Shown in pieces: positions 10,577-20,768 of a stretch of 64,000 nt of DNA. Positions within the stretch are counted from its first letter, which is position 1. Every line of letters begins with the position of its first letter. The position numbers and the translations under genes were made by a program. The notes beneath the pieces are model-generated. The model searched no databases. It saw nothing but the letters and a program-made list of their open reading frames with translations, and had not been told where the DNA came from. Source of the DNA: Golubevia sp. BC0850 (lineage: Eukaryota; Basidiomycota; Exobasidiomycetes; Golubeviales; Golubeviaceae); the NCBI GenBank assembly GCA_012976225.1, contig JAAVVG010000044.1:1-64000 (forward strand), given 5' to 3'.

Positions 10577-13177
10577 CTAGACTCCAATGACTGCAATATC
10601 AGATTCCCAATGAGCTTCATCGCAGTTTAGACTTTCATTGGTCTTTGAATCAGCAACAGCCACAGCGAAATCTGTTTCCGAAGATCCTAGAGCGATCATG
10701 GGATGATGCCAAGTTCCAGCAGTGTATCTGATGTTAGGGATTTGAGGTGGCAGAGGAGATGGTTTTAAGGAGAGAAGATTGAGAATGGTGGGCAGCGAAA
10801 GAAAAAAGAGGGAAGGGGTGAGAACTCACGAGATGCCTTGTTCAGTGGTACAGTAGAAGGCAGCAAGAGTGTTGAGATCCGGTTTGTCATCTGATAGAGA
10901 GAGTGTGAATGGGTTCAAGTCAGCATAAGCAGCTTCCTACTTCAGCAAATCAAACCTCCTAACTCTTCTGAACTCACCCAGACCATTCTTAGCCACAACA
11001 ACCAGATAACCCTCATGACCACTCCCTTTAGTCGGAGTCATAGGAACGAAAACCTGATCACTAAATCTATGTCTCTCCAACATTCTAACATGAAAAGGCA
11101 ATCCACTCTTCCCAACTCCCTGACATTTATAAAGGTGAAAATTGGTAACAGCCTGGTCCTCGGGTTTGAAAAGATTTCTACAGCTAGCTAGATTTGAGTA
11201 CTTCTTTGCAGTTCCTAGATTGACAACTTTAAAAGGAGCTGTATGGTTTGAAGGAGAAGCTATGACTTGACCATAGGGAGCGAAACTTTCTGCAGATAGA
11301 GAGTTGGCGACGTGAGTGACTCCAGTAGAGTTTGAAGAGCTTCCTAGAAGAGAAGAGAAAGCTGCTGAGGCGGCTCCAGTTACGGCTTGAAAGGCTGAGG
11401 GTTCTGTTGGTAGAGCTTTGTCTGAAGATCCTGGGATGTCGATTGAAGGTAACTCTCCAGAGAAATTGGCTAGGGTTGAAGACCTTCTTCCTACGAGACG
11501 AATACGTTTGATCCCTCCATCCTGAAAATTAAAAAAAGAAAAAAAAACGGAAGGATAGAGTCTCAGAATTGGTCCCATTCAAGGTTTTGGTGAAAGGTCT
11601 TGAAACTCACAGGGTGCATAGTCAACTTGACGTGACTGAAGCTTTTCTTCTCCTGCTCCAATCTGAAAAAGTGCTGCTTCCCAGCACTGAGCTTGGATCG
11701 GCCAAGAATCGAAGTCCACTCGGCACTGTCTGGAGGTAATTGGCCATCGAAGTTGGTGGCGTGTAGCTCACAACTTTCTGGGAAGTTTCCTAGAAAATGA
11801 GCTGTGTCTACTTCGACGTAGGAGAGCATTCCTGGTTCACCGCTGCGGAGCAGGGAGAAGAAAATGAAAGCTCTATCAGTTCGGAAAACCAGAAAACAAG
11901 GAGAATTGGCAGGAAAAGCCAAGCAACTCACAGCTTGATAACGACCCAATCTTTGTGACCTTTGGCTCTCGAACGTTTGGTTTCCCAACCATCTCCCATA
12001 TCTTTACCTCGACCAGGTAGAATCAAATTAGCTCCCACTCCGAAATGTTGATCACTTGTGCTGTGAGATCGAGGAGGGGAAGTAGGTCAGAAAAAAAGGA
12101 CAGACGAAGTTTTCCACCTTCGATTCTCCCTCAAATTCATTCAGATCTGCTTCTTCACCCTTTGAACTCACAAAACCACTCTCCCTCCATTCATGACATG
12201 GGCCAAATCTAAAACGTTCAATCTTTCGTCACTTGAAGAGGTTTGGATTTCAGAAACTCCCATTCCTAGAGGTGGAGCAGGAACAGTTCCATAGACTCTA
12301 AATCTAGCAATTCCTCCATCTGGAATCATGAGTAGCTTGATATGAGTAATGGGTTTTGAAGAAGGGGAATTTAAGGAATAGAGGTGACGAGCTGATGGGT
12401 TACAAGGAAGACGTGGGAGAAGAGAAGACCACTAGTAGATAGCAGATGAACGACGAATGAGTAAAAGACCTGCTAAGAATCAGTATCAGAGAACTGCTAA
12501 CTTCATTTCATTCCCAAGCTACTCTTCCAAGCCCCCATCTGATTGCGACATCCTTCTCAAGCTTGTTAACTCACTCTCTCATCTGCTTCCTCCAATCCTT
12601 TCCCTATCTTCTGCTCCTCAGCAGATAAACTCATTCCGAAAACTTCAATTTCTGGGGCTTCATTCCCATTGAAGTTAGCAGTATCGATATCGAATCCTGA
12701 AACGATTCCTCCAGCTTTTGGTCCTAATCTTAAGATCACCCAGTCATAAGTCGGATTATGACGACGAGTTTCCCATCCATCGAACAGAGCTCCTTTTGGT
12801 CCGAATTGTCTGTGAAGAGGAAATTTGTTCGGGACAAGGGTAACAAAAGAGTCAGGATTGAAGAAGGAGGGAAGAAGAAACCTTATCTTTCAAGCTGCGA
12901 GCTTGAGTTCCTTTCCTCCCAACCAAAGCTTCTGAGCCATTAAGAGAGAGATACATCTAGGCTGAAGATGTGAATGTTGATGATAGTGAGTGTGACTGAC
13001 TTACCCTTTCATACTAGGAGCAGCCCCAACTTTCAAAAGATCAGTTGCAGGTGCGAACCATTCATCTGAACAAGATAGAATCGTTCCTCCTAAAGAAACA
13101 CTGGATAATTCTGTTAGAGTCCCTAAGGTTGATGGGAAATCTTCATAGGAGATGCTTTTGAAGTTAGAAGAGGTCAT
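10577..13177 (-). CDS. DAL2/DAL3: Bifunctional allantoicase - ureidoglycolate lyase fusion
   Basis: Allantoicase splits allantoate to ureidoglycolate and urea; ureidoglycolate lyase then releases glyoxylate and urea. Eight exons join in phase (10577-10727, 10830-10890, 10978-11521, 11611-11842, 11932-12060, 12172-12431, 12575-12809, 13005-13177), giving 594 aa. Residues 1 to about 358 carry both allantoicase repeats: [34 protein letters not shown] and [17 protein letters not shown], then [34 protein letters not shown] and [15 protein letters not shown] linker of about 50 residues (roughly 359-410, Ser/Ala-rich) leads to ureidoglycolate lyase: [29 protein letters not shown] and [12 protein letters not shown]. 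The end of domain one, the linker and the start of domain two lie in one uninterrupted exon, so the fusion is real in the DNA. In S. cerevisiae these are separate genes, DAL2 and DAL3. The start ATG at 13177 is chosen over an upstream in-frame one because it begins the conserved part. Confidence 0.95.
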
Positions 13178-13835
13178 TGTAGGGTGGTTTGGGTACAGAA
13201 GAAAGAAGAAAGCATAGGTCACAAGAGTCAAGAAGAAGCAAAAGCGATAAGGCCGATGATTGATAAGGGGAAAATTATTCTTCCATGATTTGAAAGTGGT
13301 TGGTTGGTGAAAAGCTGAAATTGATGCTGGATATAATGAAAGTTGGATACGAGGTTACAGATGGAATTAGAATGAGAGAGAGATGGGTAGAATGGTTGAG
13401 AAGGAAGATGGAGTAGAAGATAGACCTCGCTTGCCAGCTTTGTGTAACTTTGATAAGCTAGGCCAGATCGTGGAGCTTTCGAAACCCTGAAGATACAGGT
13501 CACCTTCTGAGTATGAAAAGAAGCATGGAGAGGGAAGAGGGGTGAAAGAGTAAGAAGGTAGGAGGACAAGCAATTGATGGCATCTTCAAAGGTCTCTCCC
13601 GTCTGACTCCAGCTTCAATAGGCTCTTGAGCATTTTGTAAAAGAAGTCACTTACCTGCTCTCAGGCCAAGTGGGTCAGCATCTCTTCGATTGTGAGCCCA
13701 AGCTCACTATCTTCTTTCTAAGATGACAGTTGTCTCCCTCTCTTTCTTCCTCCTATCTTCACGCTTGGTTGGTTGACTCGACTTGTAGCTGCGATTTGAA
13801 ACCCTAAGACTAAATCGATCACAAATCTAGATTCT

Positions 13836-14372
13836 TCAATCATCTCGACCTTTCTCCATCTCACTCAGAACAGCATTCAAAGCAGCTTGTAAAGCCTTCT
13901 CCTTGTCCTCCGCTCTTGCTTGAAGTTGAGCGATGGTACCGTGCAAAGTTTCTATCCTGGATGAGTTTTCCAATGAAATACTAGTGTAAGGGACAGTTGA
14001 GGTTTGCGGTTGATCTAATTGAAGAGCCTTTTGAGCTGAAGCAACGAAGAGTGAAGCTAATTGAACGTGATCGGTAGTGGAAGTGGATGAGGATGAGGAA
14101 GAGGAGTCAAAGGATTTGAGTAGGCTTTGGAATTGGATTTGAGATTGTTGTTCATCTGGAACTGGATCTGGATCTGCAGGAAGAGTGAGAGTAGGAGTAG
14201 GAGAATCTGGATCTTGAAAGGATCTACCAAGTTGTAGGATTGGGTGAAGTGGAAGTGGCTGCTGCTGCTGCTGCTGCTGCTGCTTAGATGAAAGAACTTG
14301 TCGAGGAGAGGTCTGTTGTAGTTGATCTAAATCTGATAGAATATCTTGAATAGAAAATCCTAAAGTTGTCAT
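13836..14372 (-). CDS. Small polyQ / coiled-coil protein, unrecognised
   Basis: An intronless 178-aa frame starting MTTLGFSIQDILSDLDQLQ. The N-terminal helix is followed by a polyQ run of eight residues, a Pro/Ser-rich middle with a poly-Ser stretch, and a C-terminal coiled coil (about residues 140-175, IETLHGTIAQLQARAEDKEK). I recognise no family; small subunits of kinetochore or trafficking complexes have this layout, but nothing specific supports one. Its start lies only 84 bp from that of DPH6 on the opposite strand, so the two share a very short divergent promoter. Confidence 0.7.
   Translation of the reverse strand: MTTLGFSIQDILSDLDQLQQTSPRQVLSSKQQQQQQQQPLPLHPILQLGRSFQDPDSPTPTLTLPADPDPVPDEQQSQIQFQSLLKSFDSSSSSSSTSTTDHVQLASLFVASAQKALQLDQPQTSTVPYTSISLENSSRIETLHGTIAQLQARAEDKEKALQAALNAVLSEMEKGRDD
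14259..14282. repeat. (CTG)8 trinucleotide repeat coding polyQ
   Basis: Eight perfect CTG units (CAG on the coding minus strand) encode the glutamine run of the coiled-coil protein. Length polymorphism would be expected. Confidence 0.95.
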
Positions 14373-14456
14373 TCTGAATGTTGAGTGCTGGGTTGTGGTT
14401 GGGAAGAAGCAATATGAATACAATCTGCAACTCCAACACCTCTTCACTCTCACTCG

Positions 14457-17400
14457 ATGAAAGTAGTTGGATTACTTTCTGGTGGTAAAGACAGTTGCTT
14501 TAATCTTTGTCATTGCGTTGCACAAGGTCATCAGTTGGTAGCTCTAGCAACTTTAACTCCTCCAGAAGGCAAAGGTAAGCCATAAGCCATACTTCTTCGT
14601 CTTCTTCTACTTCTACTTCTACTCTCTCTAAGCTTCTTGCTCTCCTTCTTCCCTTTCCTTCCCCTTGCAGACGAATGCGATTCCTACATGTATCAAACGG
14701 TTGGTCATGATGCAGTTCATTTAGTTGCACAAGCCATGGGTCTACCTCTTTACAGACAAACCATTACTGGAAAAGCCTTAAATCAATCTTCCATTTATGG
14801 TTCCAGGTCCAAGCCTTCTTCTTCGTCTTCATCTTCACCAGACCAACCTTCTTCCAATCAAGATCATGACGAAACAGATGATTTACTCTCTCTTCTCTTG
14901 AAAGTTAAAGCTCATCATCCAGACATCGATGCTCTATCAGCTGGTGCCATTCTTTCAAATTATCAAAGGATCAGAGTCGAACATGTCGCTTTTCATCCTA
15001 GTTTAAACCTTACTCCCTTGACTTATCTTTGGCAACATTCTCAAAGACAATTACTTGTAGATATGGAGAGAGCTGGACTGGAAGCTGTGCTGATTAAAGT
15101 AGCTGGGATTGGACTGGGAGACAAAGATTTGGGGAAAAGTTTGAGAATGATGAGACCCAAGTTGGAGAAATTGGTGAGTTCATTTGGAAGAAATTGGAAG
15201 TTATCGCCTTGCTAATATATATCTCCTGATACAACACAGAACGGGCTTTACGGAGCTCACGTAGCAGGAGAAGGTGGCGAGTATGAAACTTTGACTTTGG
15301 ATTGCCCTCTTTTCAAACGAAGGATTGAATTGTAAGTCTCATTCGAATCGGCCTCAAATATTAAACAACCATTCGAATCTCGATTGACTTATTCTCTCTC
15401 TGTCCACACGCCGCATCCTCATCCCTCAGCGTAGAAACCGAAGTCGTCATCCATTCCGAAGCTTCTTTCGCAAGCGTTTCTTACCTCAAAATCAAAAGTG
15501 CAAAGCTGGTGGAGAAGTCTGCTCCTCTAGAGAGTAAACTAGAACATGTAGAGTTGGGGAAAGTTATTCCTAACCTAGCTCGAACTCCAGAATTGGACTT
15601 CGTTGGAAGAGCGACTGAGCGAGTTGCGAGAGAAGGTGAGCAAGAAAATTCTGGACCCCAAATGATCTCTCGTCTCATAGTACTGTTTGTTTTTCCTTTC
15701 ATACTCGTTTCTGACCTCCGTTCTCAACTCTACTCCTTCTAGCTGCAGTCTCTTCTTCTTCCACGCCGCCCACTTCCACTTCCACTACATTGACTTCAAA
15801 GGAAAACCTTACTCTCACCTCCACTAAGTGGTCCTCTTCTACCATTTCTGTTTCTGGGAAGTGGATGGCAGTTGGTAATGTGACTCCGAATCTTTCACAT
15901 ACAGATCCAAGCTCAAATCGAAATATGGAAGATGAAGTCAACAGTGCCTTCGATATCTTAGAAGGTGAGTCGCCATCGTTTCCGCAATCCTCGAATCCCC
16001 TTCTTCTCTTCTCACTCATCCCTCGTCTCTCATTTTATCCAATGGTTCCAGAACACCTCTCTAAACATCAACTATCAACTCCCCACATCACACATCTCAA
16101 CCTTTACCTCTCCGATCAGTCTCTCTTCTCTCGAATAAACGCCGTCTATTCCAAGAGATTTGGGTCTGCTCCTCCAAGTCGAGCTTGCGTTGGAATCAGT
16201 TCAGATCCAGCAGGACCTTTGATCAGAATTGACATTCTAGCCTTCGACGATGGAACTCGCTATCCAAGTTCCTCGACTGACACGACTTTGGACAGTAGTA
16301 GGAAAAGTTTACATGTTCAAGGTAGAAGTTATTGGGCCCCTGCTAATATTGGGCCTTATTCTCAGGCTGTTACTGTGAGTCACTTTCTCTTCTTTTCTTC
16401 TTCTTGGCGCCCTTCCAAGGGACAAAGCTGACCTCCTTTATTTCGAATGCATCACATCGTAGGCTGGATCTAGGATATCGATAGCAGGTCAAATCGGTCT
16501 GATTCCAGCAACTCTTCAACTACCGACCTCGACTGCAGCTCAGATAGCACTTTCTTTACAGCATGCGAGACGAATCTTAGCTGCTGTCCTCGAAGGTGAA
16601 GGTGTCAAGAAAGGTCGAGATGAAACGCAATCTTCGTACTCTGATGTCCAGGGATGGGTTGAAGGCATAATTTGCTGGCTCGATGAAAAAGGATTCGAAG
16701 AATCTGATTCTTCGTCCCAGGAGAGAGGAGAATCTTTTACTTCTTCCCTCCTTTCGATGGCTCAATCGGCTTGGGAGTATCAGTCGAAAATCGAAGTTCC
16801 CGATGATGAAGCCGAAACCGAACATGAAGTGCAGATGGGAGAATTGGAAGCAGAATGGCAATCGAATTGGACAGGTCCTCGTTCAAAGGGAAAGTCGAAA
16901 CGAATCGATGAGATACCTGCTGTTTACGCGTTCGTTCCTAAAGAGTCTTTGCCTAGAAGTGCGAAAGTGGAATGGCAGCTTACTGCTCATACCGGTCAGC
17001 CAGTCCAGAATGAAGATGATGATGGAGAAGAAATGGCTCTTCCGGAGAGTGAAACAGGTGAGTTTCTGAAGGGAGACAAGTCTCCACTTTCAAATGCTAA
17101 AGCTTCGCTCCTTTTCTGCTCGTCTGACCTCTACAGGATCGTTCACTCTTGGAAATTCTGGGATCTCTGGAAAGTGGTGTGTGAGAGGATCGAGCAGTGG
17201 TAAGACTGCCTTTGGAGTCGCTGGTCTTTCTCTGGAGAATGGGTCGAAAGTTGACGATCAACCTCCAGCAGCCCTTCAAGAGCATTTGAAGAAAGCTCTA
17301 TCTATTCGAGTATTCTACAGCACGAGAAATGGGATCACTTCGTCTAATGGTAAGTTGACCTTCCGACTGTTGCTGTCACACTTCGGACTAACCTCCTCTC

Positions 17401-17580
17401 TTCTCACTCTCCGTTCACTCAGCCTGTGCTGTTCTCGAGAAGATGCTTGCACTTTCTGAACCAAATATCTGCCTCCCTGCTGTCACGCTAGTACCAGTTC
17501 AGTCGCTTTTCGTACCCTCGCTAGCAGTTAGAGAGAAGGGCAGCTGCGATGTAGCTATCGTCTTCACCCAAGTGGGCTAA
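14457..17580 (+). CDS. DPH6: Diphthine-ammonia ligase Dph6 with C-terminal RidA-like region
   Basis: Catalyses the last, ATP-dependent amidation of diphthine to diphthamide on eEF2. Nine exons in phase (14457-14574, 14671-15173, 15240-15331, 15430-15635, 15743-15964, 16052-16374, 16463-17057, 17137-17349, 17423-17580) give 809 aa. The N-terminal ATP-pyrophosphatase domain starts MKVVGLLSGGKDSCFNLCH with the PP-loop SGGKDS, then DSYMYQTVGHDAVHLVAQA and GAHVAGEGGEYETLTLDCP. After about residue 300 the fungal RidA/YjgF-like part follows (SYWAPANIGPYSQAV, ISIAGQIGLIP). Fungal Dph6 (yeast YLR143W) has this fusion. A Ser-rich insert interrupts the PPase domain around residue 75-95. Confidence 0.95.
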
Positions 17581-18316
17581 GAAATCAGCTTACATGTTTT
17601 TCAGTGTTTTTGAATTGATCTGTCTTAACACTGTTTACGTCACTCGCGGTTCAAAGAATCATTGAAATGGCAAACTGCAGCAGCAGCATTCTTTGTTCAA
17701 ATCAATCGTGAATGCTGATGACCAAAGACAGTCGAAATTGGACTTGTGGTGTCGTCTGTAAACTCGAACCAAGCTTCTCAGCAGGACCTTCCCCTTCAAG
17801 ATTCTGCAAGAGAATTGGGAGATAGCACACATCCCTCTTCAGAAAACAGACTCCGATGCCACAAAGCTGTCGTCAGGCCCCCCTCGTACTCAAACAAACG
17901 GATCTGACAAACAACCCCGAAGAATCCTCTCTCAAAAAAGAGGGTTGCGTCGAGACGATCGAAGCCAAAGCTCCAATGAATCAGCCTACTTTTCTTGAAA
18001 GATAACAGAAGTCGGCGTCCCAAAACCAGAATCTTGAAGGTCTGTCTCGGAGTCTTGTTTGACTTTCCTCTCCGAAGTTGGAAGAGAGGTCAACGACGGA
18101 GAGTCAAGAAGAAAACTTGGATGAAATGGCCTGTTCCAGAACGGAAGATCGAAGATTAAGGGTCAGACCTATCGAGAGAGATTTAAACAAGAAGACGATT
18201 GCCGTCATATTGCAAGTTGGAAACGAGTGGTGATGGAAGAGAGGAGGAGCAAACTCACTTTTTTTTTGATGTATCACGAACTCGATCTCTAATTTTCCTT
18301 CGACACCCGATCATAT
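17581..18316. other. No convincing gene; 3' flank of DPH6
   Basis: Open frames of 50-75 codons occur on both strands, for example plus 17819-18000 (polar, no start codon) and minus 17796-18023. None has a domain, and no consistent splice set links them. A short unseen gene cannot be excluded. Confidence 0.4.
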
Positions 18317-18658
18317 CTAGTCTTCAGCAAGACCGTTTCTTCTTCTCCGGAACAAAGAAATTAGGACATAGATTCGAGAGAGGGTTGAGATGTAGACACC
18401 TTTGGGTTCGAACCTGAAAAGAGGGAGGGAAGTAACCATCAGTCTAGCTCAGTACCATCGACCATCGGCTTGCTCGTTAGAGACCCATGTCGAAGAAGGT
18501 GTATACTCAATTCTCTTCAAGGCGTCTTTGTTCATATCATCTGGAGTTAGGAAAGGAGTAAGGCGAAGAGATTGGTCTCAGCCACCTCCGATGATGTGAG
18601 AGCAGATGATCTGATGCACTCACCCTCTAGATCCTCTCAACAAGAGGGACCTAGCCAT
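18317..18658 (-). CDS. Possible small spliced gene, unrecognised
   Basis: The tentative reading starts MARSLLLRGSR at 18658. A second exon reads SLRLTPFLTPDDMNKDALKR then IEYTPSSTWVSNEQADGRW, and a third FEPKGVYISTLSRIYVLISL to a stop at 18317. The exon 2 to 3 join removes 42 nt ending in TTTTCAG and keeps frame, but its donor is GTACTG. The exon 1 to 2 join does not fit a canonical donor in phase. The N-terminus resembles a mitochondrial presequence and the C-terminus one short hydrophobic helix. This may be a real micro-gene or chance; transcript evidence is absent. Confidence 0.25.
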
Positions 18659-19119
18659 TCCATCTAAGAGCCCTCTACTTCCAAATGAACTTCCAAATGA
18701 ACTCCCAAATCAAACCCCTAAGTTGGAGGACTGTACCGCTGGAAGGTAGGAAAGGAAGATGATGCCGGTGAGCTGGTATCGGAGGAAACAAACGAAGGAT
18801 TGATGGGAGGATGTACGACAGACAGCAAAGGTAGAGAGTGAATTCGCCCTAGAAATGGGGACAGAATCTTGGACGAGGATATATGTGAGGAGAAGAAGAA
18901 AGGGAAGAAAGAAAATTTGATCTGCTGCAGCTTCTATATTGAAAAACTTTCCGTTTACGTAAAGTTGCTTGAAACCAAGATAGCGCGCGAACCCAGCCAA
19001 TGAAGAAGAGAGGGTCTTTTTCCAGATGTTTCTCTCGAACCAGTTCAACTCATTTCAAAGTTGTTTTAGCTTCTCTTTTCAAGTACTTTCTTGGAATCAT
19101 TAGCAACTCAACTGCAAGC

Positions 19120-19614
19120 ATGTCTTCAATTCCTTCGACCAGAATCAAGAGAAGCCTCGTCAAAGACCATGGCAAGCCAACCATAGTCATGCTCTCTTAC
19201 AATGTCGCTTCCTCTATCGCAGAGTACTTGCATGAAATTGATCATGAGCAAGAACCAAAGGCACTAATGTCGACACTGTTCGAGGTGGTAACCCTCGCTG
19301 GTAGAGCACGAGAGCAAAGGTGAGAATCAGAAAAGACCTCTACTTTAATTTGGAGAATTCTGGAACTCGGAACCATTTCTCTCTCACTCAGCCTCTACAT
19401 CATCCTTTCCCAAAGGGATGCAACTGTCACTCTTCGTTCTATAGCTTCACTATCTCGAGGATCTCATCTTACTTGCTTACCATTTCTTTTGACGAACGTC
19501 GAGCTAACAAATCAAGGCAATCTCGCCTGCTTCTACTTCTTGATGCGCAGAGATCCAAGAGCCACTGAAAATCATCGTCATCTAGTCTATGTCCAGGTAA
19601 CCCCACTTTTGTGA
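19120..19614 (+). CDS. F-box-like short protein (possibly truncated)
   Basis: Two exons (19120-19319, 19392-19614) join in phase to 140 aa. The text after the start runs SYNVASSIAEYLHEID, LMSTLFEVVTLAGRAREQ, then SLYIILSQRDATVTLRSIAS. This resembles the 'L...C...RRFR..AQPLLY' layout of fungal F-box/LRR proteins, in which F-box proteins recruit substrates to SCF ligases. The match is by pattern only. The protein ends soon after the first repeat-like segment, so it may be a truncated family member. Two further F-box-like loci lie within 5 kb. Confidence 0.45.
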
Positions 19615-19765
19615 TTGGAATTGGATGACCAGAACATACTCTTAGATCTAGAGGTTATACTTTTGATACGATCTCTAATAAGGCCGAAGAAACTTCAGGG
19701 GGTGAGATGAATTTTCAAGTCTCGTAAAATGAATTTCTTTGGTTGACTTGAGAAGCTTGGAGAAA

Positions 19766-20485
19766 TTACTGAATCAGCTGACAAGGGTACTCCGATTTGT
19801 TGAAATCAATTGGCTTACTAGAAAGCGAAGTGCAAGAAAACATTTGAAGGCTTGAGAGCTTCGAGATGAAGATGAGGGTCAGAGGGAAGAGGTCTGTCTT
19901 GCCAGTCTTAATGTCAACGACCTTTAATGTGTCTCTTGAAAGATCTCTCAAGATTTCGAAAGTCTTGTGAACTTCTCTATACATCTCACCAGAATAATTT
20001 TGGACTGCAAGATGATCGTGAGTTCTGAACAGTTGAGATAGAAGCAAACTAAGTTGTCGTTGGATAAGACTAGAAACTTCTCAACTACTTGTTTCAACTT
20101 CAGAGCACTTCTTTGAAATGTACATCCGTCAAGATGAATGTCTAGATTTGACCATAACGAAGGGGAGTTAAGCATAATCTTGGACCTGCTCTTTGAGACT
20201 TGAGTTAAGTCTATCAAGGTCTTCATGAATGGAAGACCTTCTTTTGAGTCTTTTTGAGATGGCTTAGTTAGCTTTAGAAGGATCTTGATCAGTAGAGATA
20301 GAGAAACAAGGTTGATAGTCCCGTTCTTGGAACCTGAAAACGGGGGGCGGAAGGAGTGAAAAGTGAGTAGGAGCGAAAGATGAGAAATCACTCGAATGGA
20401 TATCGAATGACTTTACCAAAGATGCACCAGAAAGGGTTTCCGAGAGTTCATATGCACTCTTGGTTGACATCTTGGAAGTGTCCAT
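19766..20485 (-). CDS. F-box-like protein
   Basis: Three exons (19766-19921, 19990-20325, 20417-20485) join in phase to 186 aa. The segment LTQVSKSRSKIMLNSPSLWS then NLDIHLDGC matches the fungal F-box pattern 'VSRRWR.IALSSPSLWS.I.L', and leucine-rich stretches follow (LSSLQMFSCTSL). Family assignment is from pattern; the usual F-box N-terminal Pro is not evident. It is shorter than typical F-box/LRR proteins (300-600 aa) and may be a decayed or minimal member. It lies convergently to the 140-aa F-box-like gene, 151 bp away. Confidence 0.5.
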
Positions 20486-20768
20486 TCTTGTGAGTGATTG
20501 AGTGGGTGGAAAGAAGTGAAGAAAGAAAGAGAGAAATTCTTCGCGTGTCTTCCACCTCGTCCCTAAAGTTCTAGCTATTCTATACTGTATCTCTACTCAG
20601 ATACTCCAGTCAACTAGAATGGTTCAGAGATCTAGAGACTAGATCGTAAAACGAATGTCAGAAAATGCCTATATCTAGCAGTTCTATGGTACAGCTTCCT
20701 ATGCATTTACAGTTTCAGTTTTGAAGCTTCCCACCCCTTCCTTCCCGCTTGCTGATCCCTTCGCAACC

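Noticed and set aside
13228-13569. 113-codon minus frame upstream of the allantoicase fusion
   Set aside because: Low-complexity Ser/Leu/Pro composition in a promoter/leader; it does not join in phase to the conserved start.
18400-18416. tRNA B-box-like GGTTCGAACC
   Set aside because: No matching A box, acceptor stem or anticodon arm at the right spacing.
18718-19048. 112-codon minus-strand frame with hydrophobic stretch
   Set aside because: It begins at TTG, not ATG, and an in-frame stop lies just upstream; the hydrophobic part comes from a C/T-rich stretch.
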